64,000 nucleotides of DNA from Cristatella mucedo (GCA_009760855.2 WPIO01000093.1:837001-901000); one strand, 5' to 3'. Positions 1-13,700 are shown, counted from the first letter of the stretch. The notes: generated by a model not told the origin, from the sequence alone. Numbers and translations are program-made.

Positions 1-210
1 GGATGACAACAAGCTTTCTCAAATAGAATGACGATAGAAAATTAACTTACTGGTTAATGGCAAATCTAGTCATTCAGAAATTGGAAAACCTAACCCTCAG
101 AATGGGCTGAGCCAGTGCATCTCCCGTAGCACCTGCATGCGATTTGGGTACCCAAAAGTGACCGTTCACTTGATGAGCTTTCAGGTGGTGCAACTCGGCT
201 ACCAGACTTA

Positions 211-343
211 TATAATTCATTTATATAGCGCCCCAAGAGAACTTAATCTCTATTCAGGCGTTTGACATATGCCTCAAGCCCACGAACTCAGCCAGACCTT
301 GGTCGGGGCGAGCACCTTAACCGTTGGACAAAACAAGCACGGC
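211..343 (-). mobile_element. SINE-1 (tRNA-derived), inserted in LINE-A
   Basis: On the minus strand it starts with a degenerate form of the GCCGAGCTGGTTTGGTCC head, followed by a tRNA-like region containing a degraded B box (TCGTGGGCTTGAGGC) and the tail AGCGCC-GAATAGAGATTAAG-TTCTCTTGGGGCGCTATA-AAATGAATTATA. It interrupts LINE-A sequence on both sides. Confidence 0.8.
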
Positions 344-548
344 ATATCTGTCCTGCGTGGCCTAGTTGCCATATTACACCACTGCTCGCCGACATGCAGT
401 CGTTCCCCATCAAGCAGCCAATAAAATTCAGGTTTTGACACTCACTTTTATTCCCAATCAGATTTGGCATCGTAGTGCCCACTCTTCCGACTCAAATCGT
501 TTAGCTGTGCCACTAACCAACCACAAATCCTTTGGCTGTCATGCCTTT

Positions 549-706
549 AATGGCTCACTAGGTAAGGCGGTTGCTTTGTACGACCTCGGCCCCGAGGTCG
601 TGGGTTCGAATCCTGCGGTGGGCGATCCTTTATCACCACTGCAAGCGGTGGTGATAGCCATAAAGGCTCTTATGTCGCTGTACAAAAAAGGCTGTTAAAC
701 CAGCGA
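549..706 (+). mobile_element. SINE-2 (second tRNA-derived family), inserted in LINE-A
   Basis: The tRNA-like head has an A-box-like stretch (CACTAGGTAAGGCGG) and a very good B box (GGGTTCGAATCC, about 602-613). A body follows containing AAGCGGTGGTGATAGCC, then an end reading AAAGGCTGTTAAACCAGC. A related copy lies on the minus strand at 1470-1632. LINE-A resumes immediately after it at GTTCGTGTGC. A short CTTTA may be repeated on both sides. Confidence 0.8.
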
Positions 707-1009
707 GTATTTTTTCTTTAGTTCGTGTGCTACTAAGCTTTGAACTCACTTCCGACTCATGTCACGACATCTCCTGCCTGAACATTTAAAAAGAAGCTCA
801 AAACCTGTACGATTTATTCCTTAAGTGGTCATTCGTGCTGACACTGTGTATGCTATCATAAGCCACTTTTACCTGCTTCCTCAAAAGCATAGTGCAAATG
901 CAAAGTGGCTAGATATTTAGTTTTCCAAAGGTGCTATACAAATTTCTTACTTAAACTATTCCTATTATTATTATCATCAGTATTATTGTCCGGGGCTGGC
1001 TATTCGAAA

Positions 1010-1165
1010 TACTTCATAATCATGCTTCGAATCATATCATATGTACTCTCATGACTCGTCTGTTCACTGCACCTCTAACCATATTTAAATCCTTCGAAGA
1101 CCGTGCCTTCAGTTCGTGTATTCTCAAAGCCAAGAACTCACTCTCAACTGACATCGCACCAACAT
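1010..1165 (+). mobile_element. LINE-A fragment (C-terminal coding remnant)
   Basis: The stretch reads KSFEDRAFSS followed by KAKNSLS, matching the [19 protein letters not shown] region of LINE-A. Only this short piece is recognisable. The 300 bp after it (1166-1469) hold nothing I recognise. Confidence 0.65.
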
Positions 1166-1469
1166 CTGTGTGCCAGCCTCTAACCGCCACTATTGTGAGG
1201 GCACACTATCCAAGGCAGCATTATCCAATGGGAGGGGTCTGCACCAGCTAAGTGATTTTAGCAATCCGGTGCTGTATGGAGCAGACTCACGGAAGCTGTG
1301 GTGCAGGGGTGAGTCGACTGGCTCACCCAGCATACCCAGGCAGCTGTCTGCTTCGTCCGGCTGCAAGCACGGGTAGGCCAAATTTATGCTTGGGTCATGT
1401 GACGCTCGTCACCACTTGCTCCGGACTTTCTGCCTGCCTGTCCCTCTCATTCCTCTTAAATTAAATACT

Positions 1470-1632
1470 AGCTGATTTAACAGCCTCTTTTGTATAGCGA
1501 CAGAAGAGCCTTTACGGCTATCACCACCGCTTGCAATGGCGATAGAGGATCGCCTACCGCAGGATTCGAACCCACGACATCGGCATCGAGGTCGTGAAAA
1601 GCAACCGCCTTACCCAGTGCGCCATCACGGCT
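1470..1632 (-). mobile_element. SINE-2
   Basis: Minus-strand copy of the same family as 549-706. It runs from GCCGTGATGGCGCACTGGG through the B box GGGTTCGAATCC to GGCTGTTAAATCAGCT. The two copies agree over the tRNA-like head and the AAGCGGTGGTGATAGCC body. Confidence 0.8.
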
Positions 1633-2560
1633 CGCAGATACTCTCTCTTAAGGCTCTCTCTCTCTCTCTCTTTATATATCTTGCTCCTTCATCTTTGCAG
1701 TAGTCGGAGTTGCTGTGTGCTTATGCAGCATTAGTGTGATCTTGTCTATGTACAGGTATGTGCGTGTGCTCGCAAGCATACCACGTTTGCTGGTGACAAT
1801 ATGTGTGTGGCAATGTGAGTGTTCATGCGCACGTGTGTGAACATCTGTGTGTGTGCTTTAATGTGTACTCATGAGCATGCGTGTGCATGCAAAAAATGTG
1901 CGTACACGTCTCTCCATGTACTTGTGTGACCACACCTGGTAGCTGCCGACTCAGGGCAAGAGTGCCGCCAGCTATATATACACTTGAGCAGCTGTGTGAT
2001 TATGCAACGATTATGTCATTATGAGATTAGTGCTATCTTTTGCGTCCCAGCGCTTCAATTCACCTCTCCTTGGACTTAAACTCATTCATTTTTCGTCTAT
2101 TTACTAAAGACGTCTGTAATGCCAAATGCTCAGCAGAAGCAGCGTATCCAACTGCCATGTGCCTGGTCGGCATGCTAAAAGTGCAATAAGTAGGACAACC
2201 TCGTCTACAGCATCTCTGCGCGCTATTCTACTTACCGTTACCTATCTGTCGCAAGTTCGTTGGTGTGAGCTGGACCGACAGACCGAGCACAACACTCGAA
2301 AACCCTCGGAATGACTCGATGCCACGACTCCACGAACCTCACTCTATACATACAGGTGCTACTATAGGGGAAATAATTAGCAGCACCGGTTCAGGCTCTA
2401 AGACTCAGCAGAAAACGCAAGTGCCCCTAGCGCCACCCACTCGAGCAAAGACCCGCGCCTAGATTAGTATTGCGGTTAATTAAGTATTTCGATATATGTC
2501 CATGCCTGCAGAAAATAGAGCTGGTCATGTAGAGCAAAACTCATCGAACCGAAATCAGAA
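1633..2560. other. Unassigned repeat-flank sequence
   Basis: About 1650-1950 carries a short CT tract and TGTG/CATG-rich purine-pyrimidine alternation. The rest shows no gene, no intact open frame with family resemblance and no repeat I can classify. The short frames here have no recognisable domains. Confidence 0.4.
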
Positions 2561-2965
2561 ATAACCTAGACTCATGACGTACAAGCAGAGCGGAACTTGC
2601 ATCTCAAATTTCACTCTGATAAGTGAAGTATTAGCCTAGTTATGGAATTTACAAGGCATCTAGCTACACTGACAAATGCTGTTTGAAAGTCATAAGCATG
2701 AATTGCAACAGACTTGACGTATGTACATCGATCTACCAAAGCTCACCAAGTTTAAGTCGCATACGATGCAGAGGGTAAACTTTTTATTTGCAGACATGTT
2801 GCTTCCGGTTTATATCCGGGTTAAACAAGGTGTACACGATGTTTGTCTTTTATGTGGCAAGTCGTCAGAACGCCCAAATCCCATTTCTAACATCTTTGTC
2901 TTTTGAAAGGTAATTATACAAACATTTCATTGTCAAACCATTTTTTAAAGTATTTTCTTGACATT
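2560..2965. repeat. Unclassified dispersed repeat, copy 1
   Basis: This stretch is collinear with 18360-18790 over about 400 bp, with shared blocks such as AGTGAAGTATT, TGAAAGTCA, AAGCATA, ATGCAGAG, CATTTCTAACAT and TTTTGAAAGGTA in the same order and spacing. No protein similarity is visible. The second copy follows a Tc1-like element, so it may be the non-coding end of a longer DNA element. Confidence 0.6.
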
Positions 2966-3044
2966 CTCAATAAGAGAAAGAAAAAGGCGGTTGGTTTATT
3001 TCCTGACGGGATGGGAGACCGAGGAAGAAACTGGTGCTGCGTTT

Positions 3045-3655
3045 CAGCTAGGCCTGAAGGAGCCAAGCCATGGTGGGCCTCATGGGTCAAGGTAACGAAA
3101 TTGGCTCTGTATCCGTTGATCGACCGGGAGCCATCGCAGCTCCTTCAGCAAAGGAAACACATGGCTGAACCTCTGGAATTTGTAGACAAACATTGGCTAC
3201 CATATTCATCACTAGCTCCAGAGGGTTACCGGCTTTTTTCTGTAGCCCAACCAAAACGGAATTGCAGTAGTCCAGCCTAGATAGAACCAGGGAGCTAGTT
3301 GGATTTTTAGCAAGCCACCACGATAGACAGTTCCTAATCCTAGACAGGGATCGAACATGATGGCTAGCAGTGGAAGCAGTCTTCCCAATGAGGCTTTCAA
3401 ACTTGAAGCAGTTATCACAGAGCACCTAAATTCCGAGCACATAGTGACGGTCGCACAACAACATAACCGACTAGAAGAGCAACGTCTCTTAGTTCAGCCA
3501 CATGCTTGGAGTGTCCTGTGAGTAGCAGCTCGGTGTTATCACCGTTTAGTTTTAGGAAATTGGCTGACACCCGGGATCGAAGATCGAAGCTAAGGAAGCT
3601 TTCAGTTTATCAGTTGCTGAAGCCAACTCCGATGGTTCCGAAAACCAGCATTGCA
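3045..3655 (-). mobile_element. LINE-B fragment (RT C-terminal part)
   Basis: Minus-strand reading gives KTASTASHHVRSLSRIRNCL and LVLSRLDYCNSVLVGL, matching KTASTASHHIRSLSKIRSCL and [16 protein letters not shown] in the longer LINE-B copy at 53572-54936. The copy is broken by stops and frameshifts and lacks the 3' tail. It lies just downstream of the presumed CNOT9 3' end. Confidence 0.75.
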
Positions 3656-3699
3656 TATCTTTGTAGGAGTTAACACCTGCGTCTGGCAGACCAATTATG

Positions 3700-4499
3700 A
3701 TGCTGATTAAATGAGATGAATTTATTACGGTATGTACTGTTTATTGGCATCTGCTGAACAAGTCCAGCCATGCGACAGCAGCATCTCGAGAGACAGATCT
3801 TCAAGACCATAAACGCCGATGCATATAGGCAATGCACTAAGCAACTTTCACTTTGGCAAAATGCTTTGTTCCAGCAGCCAACGATGGCTGCATGAATCCA
3901 CTGACATGTGCAAATAATAAAGCCATTCCCGTGTTATCATCTCAGCTGCAGAATGGAATGAACGTAGCCAGACGTATGCAAAAATATGATAGCAGACTAA
4001 GAGAAATTTCTACCTCCACTGAGCCACTTTACAGCAGTTGTGCATGCCTCAACTTGACAGCACTGCTCTCCAACAAGTCTAAGGCTTCATTTAGCATGGA
4101 AGGTACAGGAATCCCATTATTTGCATACGTCGCAGACGTCTACGGGTTCCGATGCCAACAGGCATTGTTGTAAAAACGTGAAGAGAAGCAACTGCCCACG
4201 AAAGCAACGCATGCATGGATGGCACACTGTGTGCCATTAACGTGACACTCGTTGGTTGGTTGCAACACGTTGCACATCGTTGCAAGTCGTGCAGTTCCGA
4301 CCACCACAAGACGAACTGCAGAAGCTTCAAGCTTAGTACTTGGAAAGGACAATAGCAATGGTCCTAAATGAGTGACATCCGACGAGAGGAGCAGCATGAG
4401 CATCAGGCGCACAGCACCACGAAAAAGAGCAGGGGGTTTGCAGCTCAGGCTCAGCCGACAGCAAGCCGGATGAGTACAGGTGGTTTATCTTTCACGAGA
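3700..4499 (-). other. Probable CNOT9 3' untranslated region with candidate polyadenylation signals
   Basis: No recognisable coding or repeat lies here. On the minus strand, downstream of the CNOT9 stop, AATAAA hexamers occur at 3721-3726 and near 3740, roughly 760-780 nt past the stop codon. That is a plausible 3' UTR length. Inference only; a cDNA would settle it. Confidence 0.35.
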
Positions 4500-4710
4500 T
4501 CAAGGTTGCTGCTGCTGCATCTGCTGCTGCTGAAGAGAAGGCAGTGGCAGGCCGGAAAGCGGATTAGAGGATGCCAACATTGGAGGTGGCTCTAGGTTCT
4601 TGAGCAGTGTGCCAAGCCAGCGCTTTGTAGTGTGATCGTCCTTGAGACAATTTGCAAAAGTGGCATCTTTAAGCTGGTCTGGAAGACACTGGCGCAATGC
4701 CTCTCGTGCC
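4500..4710 (-). CDS. CNOT9: CNOT9 exon 8 (terminal coding exon)
   Basis: Acceptor ATCGTAG precedes the exon. The first base completes an Arg codon split from exon 7. It encodes residues 262-331: [36 protein letters not shown], then a Pro/Ser-rich stretch and a CAG-encoded Gln-rich end ([10 protein letters not shown]) before TGA at 4502-4500. The first two thirds follow the family closely. The Gln-rich end is lineage-specific as far as I can tell. Confidence 0.95.
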
Positions 4711-7700
4711 CTACGATATAATATTGATCAGCATGCAAATAGCATGGAATAATAGGAACAGCAGCAGGAACGCCTTTGCAGCTACCGGCACATAGGTACA
4801 CATAGTCTTAGCTAAGGGTACGGTGCGCGCGCAAACTTCACGACCTAGAGCATTAGAATCTTGGAGCAGGCAATTCTGTATTGCTCACTACAACGGGGAG
4901 GGATCACCACTGCAGCTCTACTGCCAGCTATATAAGTAAGGTTGTTAAATCAGTCAATCTTTACTTAATGCTTACCACAATTAAATTTTGTTGAAAAATA
5001 TCAGCAGATGCGCCCTCCCTGGGTGCCCAGGCAGCCATATCGTGGCTTTGTTTGGGCACTTACCGGGGATTGTCGGAGAGCCTCAGATAACACCGCACGA
5101 CATGTTTCAGTAGTCTAGCCGATTCTTCCTTTGCTAACGACAGCACCATCTTGCCCTGGATAAAAGAACACATTTGTCCACCCACACGAAATGCAACAGA
5201 AAGTCTAATGTCTAAAGTCAAAAAATGATTATTAATTAACTCCTAATGACCAACCTCTACAGTGGCCAATTACAATTTCGGTCAATTAGTTTTGAATAGC
5301 ATAATCTCCAATTTATAATGTATAGAGGTCTGTGATTGCATGACAGTTCCACGGAGCGGAGACCACCTGCATGTCAAAACCTGTGGTCGTGCTACTACAC
5401 CGACAAAGGTATGAAGTTATTGCAATAGTCAAACTGAAATAGCCAAGAAATAAAGTGCAAACAGAGCTTACACCACCCCGAATCCACGACTTAGAAATGA
5501 CAAAACAAGTACACACTATGAGTTATATATGCATGGCAAGCAGAGACAGCATACAACAACCAACCGATGCCATGCCAGATACAGCTTTTTAAGGAGGGTG
5601 TAGATACATTGCACATTCCTCTAGACAGTAAAATGCTTTGTCGAACAAATGAGTTGCGACCGAACGTAAAACGAGCCTATAGCTTAAGCACGAGCTAGAT
5701 CATGAAATAAGAAGAGAATATGGGGCAGTTTTTAAACTATAGGCATCCAAGCAAACACTAAATCTGCTTAAGCCCCAACAAGTTAGCACCAACTAACATC
5801 ATTAATATGTCATTAGCCTCAGATCACGTCCTGGCAAAGGTAAAAAAAAAGGCTGACTTCATACCTAGCTAGTAAGTTTAAGTCTGGTTTTAGAGTTAAT
5901 CACTCCAAGAAGCCAGATTGCATCAGGTATATAACGACCTTCTTTGGAACTCAGTAGAGTCAGCCTGTTTTGTCGATCCTTCGACAGCTTTTAATAGCTA
6001 TCGACCACCAAGTCCTTCTCAACTGCCTCTAATCTCGCCTAGGCATCACTGGTACTGCACTGCAATGGTTCAGGTCCTGTATCAGTTGGCCACTTTAAAG
6101 TATTGATGTAATGCAATGTAATGTATCTCCGTCTGTAACTCCACAAAGTCATCAAGACCATGTGGGTGTTACGCAGAAGAGTTTTGTATAGCGCACTCAC
6201 AGCCTAAGCAGCTTTCGGTACACATTCGGTAACCAACAGACTTCGTCTCACGCAACAAAGAGAAAGTGGGAAGCATAGCAGAGTCAGGAGAGCAGTTGAG
6301 GTAGTGAGTAGCATGGAAATAGCAGCTCAGGACCGCTGAAAAGGATGAGCCCTAGTCGGAAGTAGGAGAGTAGTTGTCGTTGCGTAAGAATTGTGGAAGC
6401 GAGTTCCACAGTCTAGGACCTGCAGAGCTAAAGCTTCTGACGCCAATGGTCTTTAAGCAGAGGTGTGGCAGTGGACGGACAAAGCTCATTTGAGGAACCA
6501 CTGAAGTATGGGGTGCCTTAGGGTTCTGTTCTTGGTCCGGTTCTATTAACGGCTTATACTCTCCCTGATGCCAAAGAGATTGCCAGGCACAACCACGGCT
6601 TTCACTTCTATGCAGATGACAATCACTTGTACATTTGCTTTGATCTCTCCCTAATCCTCAGGCAAAACACGTCGAATTCTGTGAACTCCCTTACTGCACG
6701 TATTGACGACACTGCACAAAAATGGCAGCAAACTTTTTTTAAACTGAATTATGATAAAACCAACTTACTAGCAATGAGCAAACTAAGTGTAGTGCAGATA
6801 ATGAAAAAAATTATGCTGAAAATCGGCTCGGCCCCTATATCTCGTGCTAAATCTGCAAGAAATCTAGGTGTCCTGTTCAAAAGTGACTTATCATTAGACG
6901 ACCCATTCAGTTCCACAGCCATGCCTGCCAAATTTCAGCTATTTAACATTACCAAAATTCGGGCTTACTTAGACGGGAATAACACATCTGAACATGCATT
7001 TGTATCCTGTCTCGACTTATGTAACTCACTGCTTGCTGGTCTACTGGCCAGAGAAATACAATACAATATGCTTACAGCTTGTGCAAAACTCAGCAGCTAA
7101 GCTTGTCTGTCGTGGTCATCACAGTTGCCATATCACACCCCTTCACGCCGACCTGCACTGGCTGCCAGTCAAGCAGCGCATCGATTCCAAGGTTCTCTCA
7201 CTCACTTTTAGGTCCCTTCATTATTTGGCACCAGCCTACCTATCAGATCTACTCCCGCACCAGGCTAAGCATAGCACCACCTGCTTTTCGGAATCTAATC
7301 GTTTACGAATACCTCGCCCGAACCTCAAATCCTTTGGAGACCATGCCTTTAGTTGGTATGCTTCTAAAGCCTAGAACTCACTTCTGACGGGCATCACGAC
7401 ATTTCCTGACTTTGACATCTAAAAAGAAGCTAAAATGCATCTATCACAGCACTTGGTCCATGCGATTCGTCCTTTGTGTGCTTATGGGTGCTGCAACTAA
7501 CCATCTTTGCAAGCTGACCCAGTGACCTTCTCTGAGCTGACAAGCTGACACAGTCACCTTGAACCATGTTATGCTTCTTGACATTTAGCTTGCTACAAGA
7601 ACAATTCGATCATGCTTCCTTTGCAGCATATGTGAAATGCCTAGAAAAAATTTAAGCTCTCTAAAGGCCCCATACAAATGCATTTTTATTAATTGTAAGT

Positions 7701-10700
7701 AGCCATGGGCTGTAAAAAAGCAGATTTATTCTAATGCTGTGCCGTGGTATCCTTTAGAAGGCAAGAACCACTTTAGTAAGAATGGTTTGGGGTTGTTTGC
7801 TGCTGTCTTCAGTGAAGCACTACTACCATTAAACACCCACGGCTTTTGGATTTACAGTACAGGCACCAAAACTGTGCACTTGGGATCACGACATAACCTC
7901 TATATAACCTGCTATAACCCGAATACTCCTGGCATAACCTGGTTCAGAGTTAAATGTACTAATGGCCAACACAACTTCACCAAAACATAGGATTCGAATG
8001 AGCTGGCAATATTTGTCACAAATCGTGGATGCCAACACCTTGGCTTTTTTTTTAGAAGGTGCAAAACATGAGAAATGACAACGTTAACTCAGTATCAGGG
8101 GCTATTTCTGGCGTCCGACAGCAACTGAGCACTGCAAAGTAAGATCAGCAAATGTAAAGTGCCTAGAAAAAGATTAAGTTATCTGAGGGCGCTTTATCAA
8201 GTGTATTATTATATTAAAATGTATCACATGCACAAAAAATCCTCGTTTCTAAAAGTAAATCTCGACAACCGTTTTAGGCATTTTCTGAGCTACATTCAAA
8301 GGTTTGAAGCATGCTAGTTTAATCATGCACAACCATAGGCCTGACGTGGTTCGAAACGATGTGAGAACTCGATTACACAGCAGACAGAAAACCAAACGCA
8401 GTAGTCTTATATACAAGGAGTTGATGAATTCTTTTAAATAATTTCCTATGTCTTAACTCTCTCAGTTTGCCAAATGCAAGTATTAAATTAAAACACAATC
8501 CCATCTCATAATCTTTAAAATTGCTTTATAAATGCAGATCACTAAGACTTTGGCATCTCAGGTCTTTGCCGATACTTCTAAAGCAGTTTTACACTGTTAC
8601 CACAACTTTTTTTTTCATCAAAAATCTTTGTTGGCTGGTTTCTCTTTCGACTTACCCAACTTCTTACATTGCCTCGAACCAGATATGACCTACATCTGTG
8701 CATGCACAAAACCGAATGATTAAAAACCATGCCAGAAGAAGTGCTACAACACACAGTCGCTGAGATGCATGAGTGGGATACCTGGCTTATCCAAAAGCTG
8801 TTACTTAGCCGTGTTCTTAGGGTGATATCAAAACTAACTTCGTAAACCACAACTGTTTTCAAACCCTTCGGAAGCCGCCAAACACGATATCAGCATATGT
8901 TTCATAATAATAATATAATTCATTTGTATAGCGCCACAATGAGAACTTAATCTCTATTCAGGCCCTTCACAAATGTCCCGGGGCTCGAGCCCACGACCTC
9001 AGCCAGACCTTGGTCGGGGCGAGCTGGACGAAACCGCTGGACCAAACCAGCTTGGCATTCACACCTAGTATGCTAACCAAGGTGTCAGCACACACAATTT
9101 TGCAACATTTATTGGTTCTTCATATGATTCCTACCTTTTCGGTGTAATGTTTGGCCTTGATTTTGTAAAACACTCAAATAATTTATATTTGTGTTGATTC
9201 ACAAGCATGCTAAGTTTTTGTGCGAGCACTATATTTTTGGATACATCTTATAAAGAGGTTAGAAAAAGGCAAACATGGACAACTTAATTTTCTGCTATCC
9301 CTACTAAGCAATAACTGGCAGGGATGTACATGACTATTCTTTGCAACAATACACGTTTTCTGACGACAACTCTTGGTTTGGCAGAATCGTTCACACATTA
9401 AACACACAAATGCAACTATCATACATGATATTTTCATTCTAATATCTACATGTGCAGATCCCCCAAATTTATGCAAGGCCATATAATATGCCGTATTCAG
9501 CGTATCAGTCATGCATAAATGCATCTTCACTGAAAACCACTTACAAGAATAAATGCAACATGTGAAAAGCGATCGTACGTCTGGCATATGTAAGACAGTC
9601 CAGTCTCATCAAGAAGTATCTTTTGCAATATGAAAGTGGCCACCTGTAAAACAAAAGATGCGATAAATAAAAACAGGGGTCGGCAAACTATTCGGACTAC
9701 TAGGCTGCATTTCAGGAGGTCAAGAAGGCGCACACTAGGAGGCCAGAAGTATAAGTGGACGTGGTCAAATGGGCATGGTTGGACGCACAAACAAACAGTT
9801 GCAACAGACACACACGGCATGGGGTAGACATTTATCATCCCTCTCCGGTCAGGCGCTGCTGTTTCACACAAGCAACTGGCATCAGTTATAGAAATAAACA
9901 CGGGCCACAGCTTACGCAGCAACCTGCAGTAATGAAGGGCCGGATCCAACCTTAACTAACAACGGAGACGTTCGACCAGACTAGAGTACTAGCTCGGCTG
10001 TATCTGGCCTAAAGGCCAATTACGGCCGACCACTGGATTAAAAGGAAAAACATGTTTTCCCATAGAATATGAGAATACCATATACCAGCAGATCTCAAAC
10101 AGGCCACATAAGCATCACGATACTGAGTACAAACTCACCGTTTTTGAAAGCTCACTTCCCGACTCCATGATTCGAAGACACAAAGGTATAATCTCTGTGG
10201 TAAGCAGAAAGTTAATGACATCCACCTCGTCTGTCTAAAATGGCCCATCAGGAAAACGTTCAAAGATACATACAGCCACAGCAAGACACCTAAGGACCAC
10301 CAAGCTAAATGAAACTCACCTTAACAAGTGCTCCAATAACACCAAGACTCGTCAGCCGCAAGTACTCGAAAGGCCTGGTCTTGCTGACCGTGTGGAGAAA
10401 AGGATACAGGAAGAGCGGTATATGTGCTACAAAAAATTCAACAAAAAAAACAATTGTACGTGTTCTAACATACTGCATCTTGCAAAGATCCTTTACCTGA
10501 CTGAACTTATACGACAATATTTAAGCATAACCCAATTCACAAAAGTACAGAGGGCATAATTTGGCAGGAGATTACTACCAAGCACAGAAGAATAAAACAC
10601 ATTCAGTATACACACAAAAGTAAACACTGGAGGGCATATAGACACAACCAAAATAAGCAGGATTCACTGACTTGTCTAACAACCTGCCTATTGTCCGAGC

Positions 10701-13700
10701 CAGATACCTCAATTCAACTAACTAGCCTCGGTTCTTGTGTCCCGGCATCCTTTAAAGAGACTATTCTTAGGCTACTCATTAAGTTGTCGACACTAGACCA
10801 GCAGAACTGAAGCAACTTTCACCCAGACTCGCAAATCTCATTCCCATCAAAGATGCTGGAACGAGTAGTGGCAGATCAGATACACTCTTTAATGAAAACT
10901 TCAAACCTAGCAACAAGGTACAGTTTTATTAGAGTACAGTACAGTTGTCACTCGTTTATCGAGGTTAATCGGTTCCCGACTGCCACAATGGGTGAATTTC
11001 TGCGAAGTACGATTCTGTATTTATAAATCGAATTTTTTTTGCAACTATTGCATAGAAAACCTGTTCACGACCATCTAATTCGGTTCTAACAATATTAAAC
11101 CCATCTGGACATGTAATAACACCCTTTTAGTCACCATTACACCTGTATTACCCAATACATTAGACAAAGTAAGGGATTAGACATATTAGACATCATAAAT
11201 ATACTATTATTAGTGTACATTTAATTACACGCATGCAGTTTTTACACCCAACCACTATTGAAAATAGTGCAATTTGTTCGATGATGATGAAGAGGTGTAC
11301 TGCACATAAAAGAAGAGCAAGGTTACTGCTCTCAATAAGGCTGCACCTGACGTTGAAGGATTTGTGGGGGTGCTCGAATACATAGACCAACATACGTACA
11401 GTAATTTTAATTTTATTGTGACGCAGGGGTGTGTAATTGACTCGGACAACCTAGCCTGCGCTGTTTCATTTTCACCACGATCGTTTTTTATGAAGATATT
11501 TGAAAAACCGCAATAGAGCGAAGCCGCGAAAGTCGAAGCGAGAGCGACGACTGTACAGTATAGTACAGTAAGTTTTAGAGCTAATAATTCCACGGAGTGA
11601 AGTTACTAAGCGTATAATGAACTTCTCAGGAATGCTGACCTAGGTAGCACCTCTCAGTTAATTCTTCTGAATCCTACAGTAAAGTTGAATACAATTGATC
11701 AACCAAGTTCTTGAGTACCTGTCATCCCAGCTGTGCATCACTGTCACTGGCACTGCAGTAGTTTAGGCCCCATCTCTGTGGCATATTTCGGAGTGTATGT
11801 TATCAGTCAACGGTCAGCAGATAAGCTTTAAAGACCGGGCTACCGTAAGGATCTGATCTAGGTAGATTTCTTTTTACTGCTTCTTCCATCCTACTTGCCG
11901 ATGTAACGACCAAGCGCAATATAGGCTTTAATTGCTATGCAAATGATACACAGCTGTACGTGTGCTTTGATCACTCCCTGCCACCAGCTTGTCAAACTCA
12001 AATCCCTCGCATCTATTTGGGTGGCAGCCATTTTTCTCAAATTGAATGACGATAAAACCAACTCACTCAAGTGGTCTTGGTAAAATCCAGTGTTGCTTGG
12101 ATATTTGAAAGCCTCAACCTCAAAATCGGCTCGGTCACCATACACCATGTAGCATCTTCAGGCAATCTATGTGCACTGCTGCAAAAATATCAATCACACC
12201 AGCTCTTCAGTCAAGTCAGCCTACTTTCAGCTATGGAACATAGGTAACATTTCGACCCTGCTTAGAGAATGATACCACAACCAAGTGAGTCCATGCATTT
12301 GTGACACCATGTCCTGCCTTTTGTAATGCACTACTAGCAGATCTTCCAGGCTATTCAATAAGACCCTTACAGTTTGTGCAAAACTCAACAGCTAGATTTG
12401 TCCATCGTGAATGTTGCAATTGCCACAGTACATCACCGTCACTAACCCAAACTGGCTGTTCATCAAGTAGAGTACCAATGTTAAATTCTGCCAATGGGTT
12501 TGAGGTCCTTTTCTGGTCTTGCTCAGGCCTACCTATCTGAACTAGTTCTTTCTCAGGCTTTGCATCATACCAGCCCCTCTCCTCATGAATCAATTCGTTT
12601 GGCTGTACCCATAACCAACCTTAGTTATTTGAAAACCGTACCTTCAGTTGGTATGCTGCCAATCCGAACCCACATCACGATATTGCCTGCGTGAAGGACT
12701 TATAGTTCTCCAAGAGTGCTACACAAAGGTACAATTTATATAAATAAATAAATATATATATATATATATATCAGATAACAACATGATTTGGCAGGATTTC
12801 AGCCGTGTTCATAGCCGGAATTGGCAAAAATACTCAAGATCACTTCCAATCCTAAAACTAGATGTATAACACATGAGATGTTGCTCTAGTCTGCCACTGA
12901 CCTTGCAGAAAGGCCGATCTTGTCTCTTGATGCGAAGCCATGCACTGAAGCAAAGCCAGAGCATTGCAGACTCGGTTTGACTGGTGAGCCTAGAGAATTC
13001 AAACATGCATCAATGATTAAAATGATGTGTTGTGCCCACATCCACATGAACATCGGTTTACGTTCAGCAATGCTCCAATAGAATTTATACAGTGAGCATT
13101 TATAAATGAACCTGTAGCCAAAACGGCACACAGCCAAGGCTAGGTTAGAAACTACTTTAGTTGCTCAAATCTCGTGTCTGCACGTATCCATAACGGCTGC
13201 ATGACGGGTAGGAAAGCACAATCGCAACTGTGAAAATGCATAGTGGGTGGCTCTTCGGCTAAGTCTCTAGCCACTCACGGACATGAACAAGCCTTGCTGG
13301 TGGGGAAAGGGACTACATTTGTTCAGCATTCCTCTTACCATAGCATTTGATTAACAGCTTCTTTGACTGTCTAACGTCCCAAAACAAATCAATAGCTGCC
13401 GGGGCTTTGTATAGCTGCACAGCTACCACACTAAGCATCTCCTGACTGCAGCAACTGAGTCTTAGACTCAGCAGCCCAGTGCTCACACTTGACTACCTAG
13501 GTCGTCCGTATTACCCTTCCTGCAGTATATTTTTTTACAACACGCTGCACTCCAAGCATTGAAAAACATTAAGTGTCAAGCTATCACACAAATGGTGCTG
13601 CTGCATCAGCTACATATTGTATTGCCCTTGCAATGCAAACATGCTTGTACATGATTAGCTAAGAAAAACTAACTTGCTCAGTCTGTTATTTGATTCACTC

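Larger units (their letters stand above)
1..985 (+). mobile_element. LINE-A copy (L2/CR1-type), C-terminal part and tail, interrupted by two SINEs
   Basis: Pieces at 1-210, 344-548 and 707-985 align in order with the C-terminal coding part and 3' tail of the well preserved LINE-A copy at 41077-42812. The conserved stretch read as SFGDRAFSS in that copy appears here as SFGCHAFNG around 528-556. The copy is old, with many stops and frameshifts. A minus-strand SINE-1 (211-343) and a plus-strand SINE-2 (549-706) are inserted into it. The degenerate tail ends in ATT/ATC repeats near 960-985. Confidence 0.75.

Noticed and set aside
602-613. Perfect tRNA B box, considered as a functional tRNA gene
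   Set aside because: The flanking sequence does not fold into a tRNA with an acceptor stem, and the whole unit recurs at 1470-1632 as a SINE.
11193-11593. Overlapping minus-strand frames inside the inverted-repeat element as a transposase
   Set aside because: Short, without DDE or other transposase motifs; the element appears non-autonomous.
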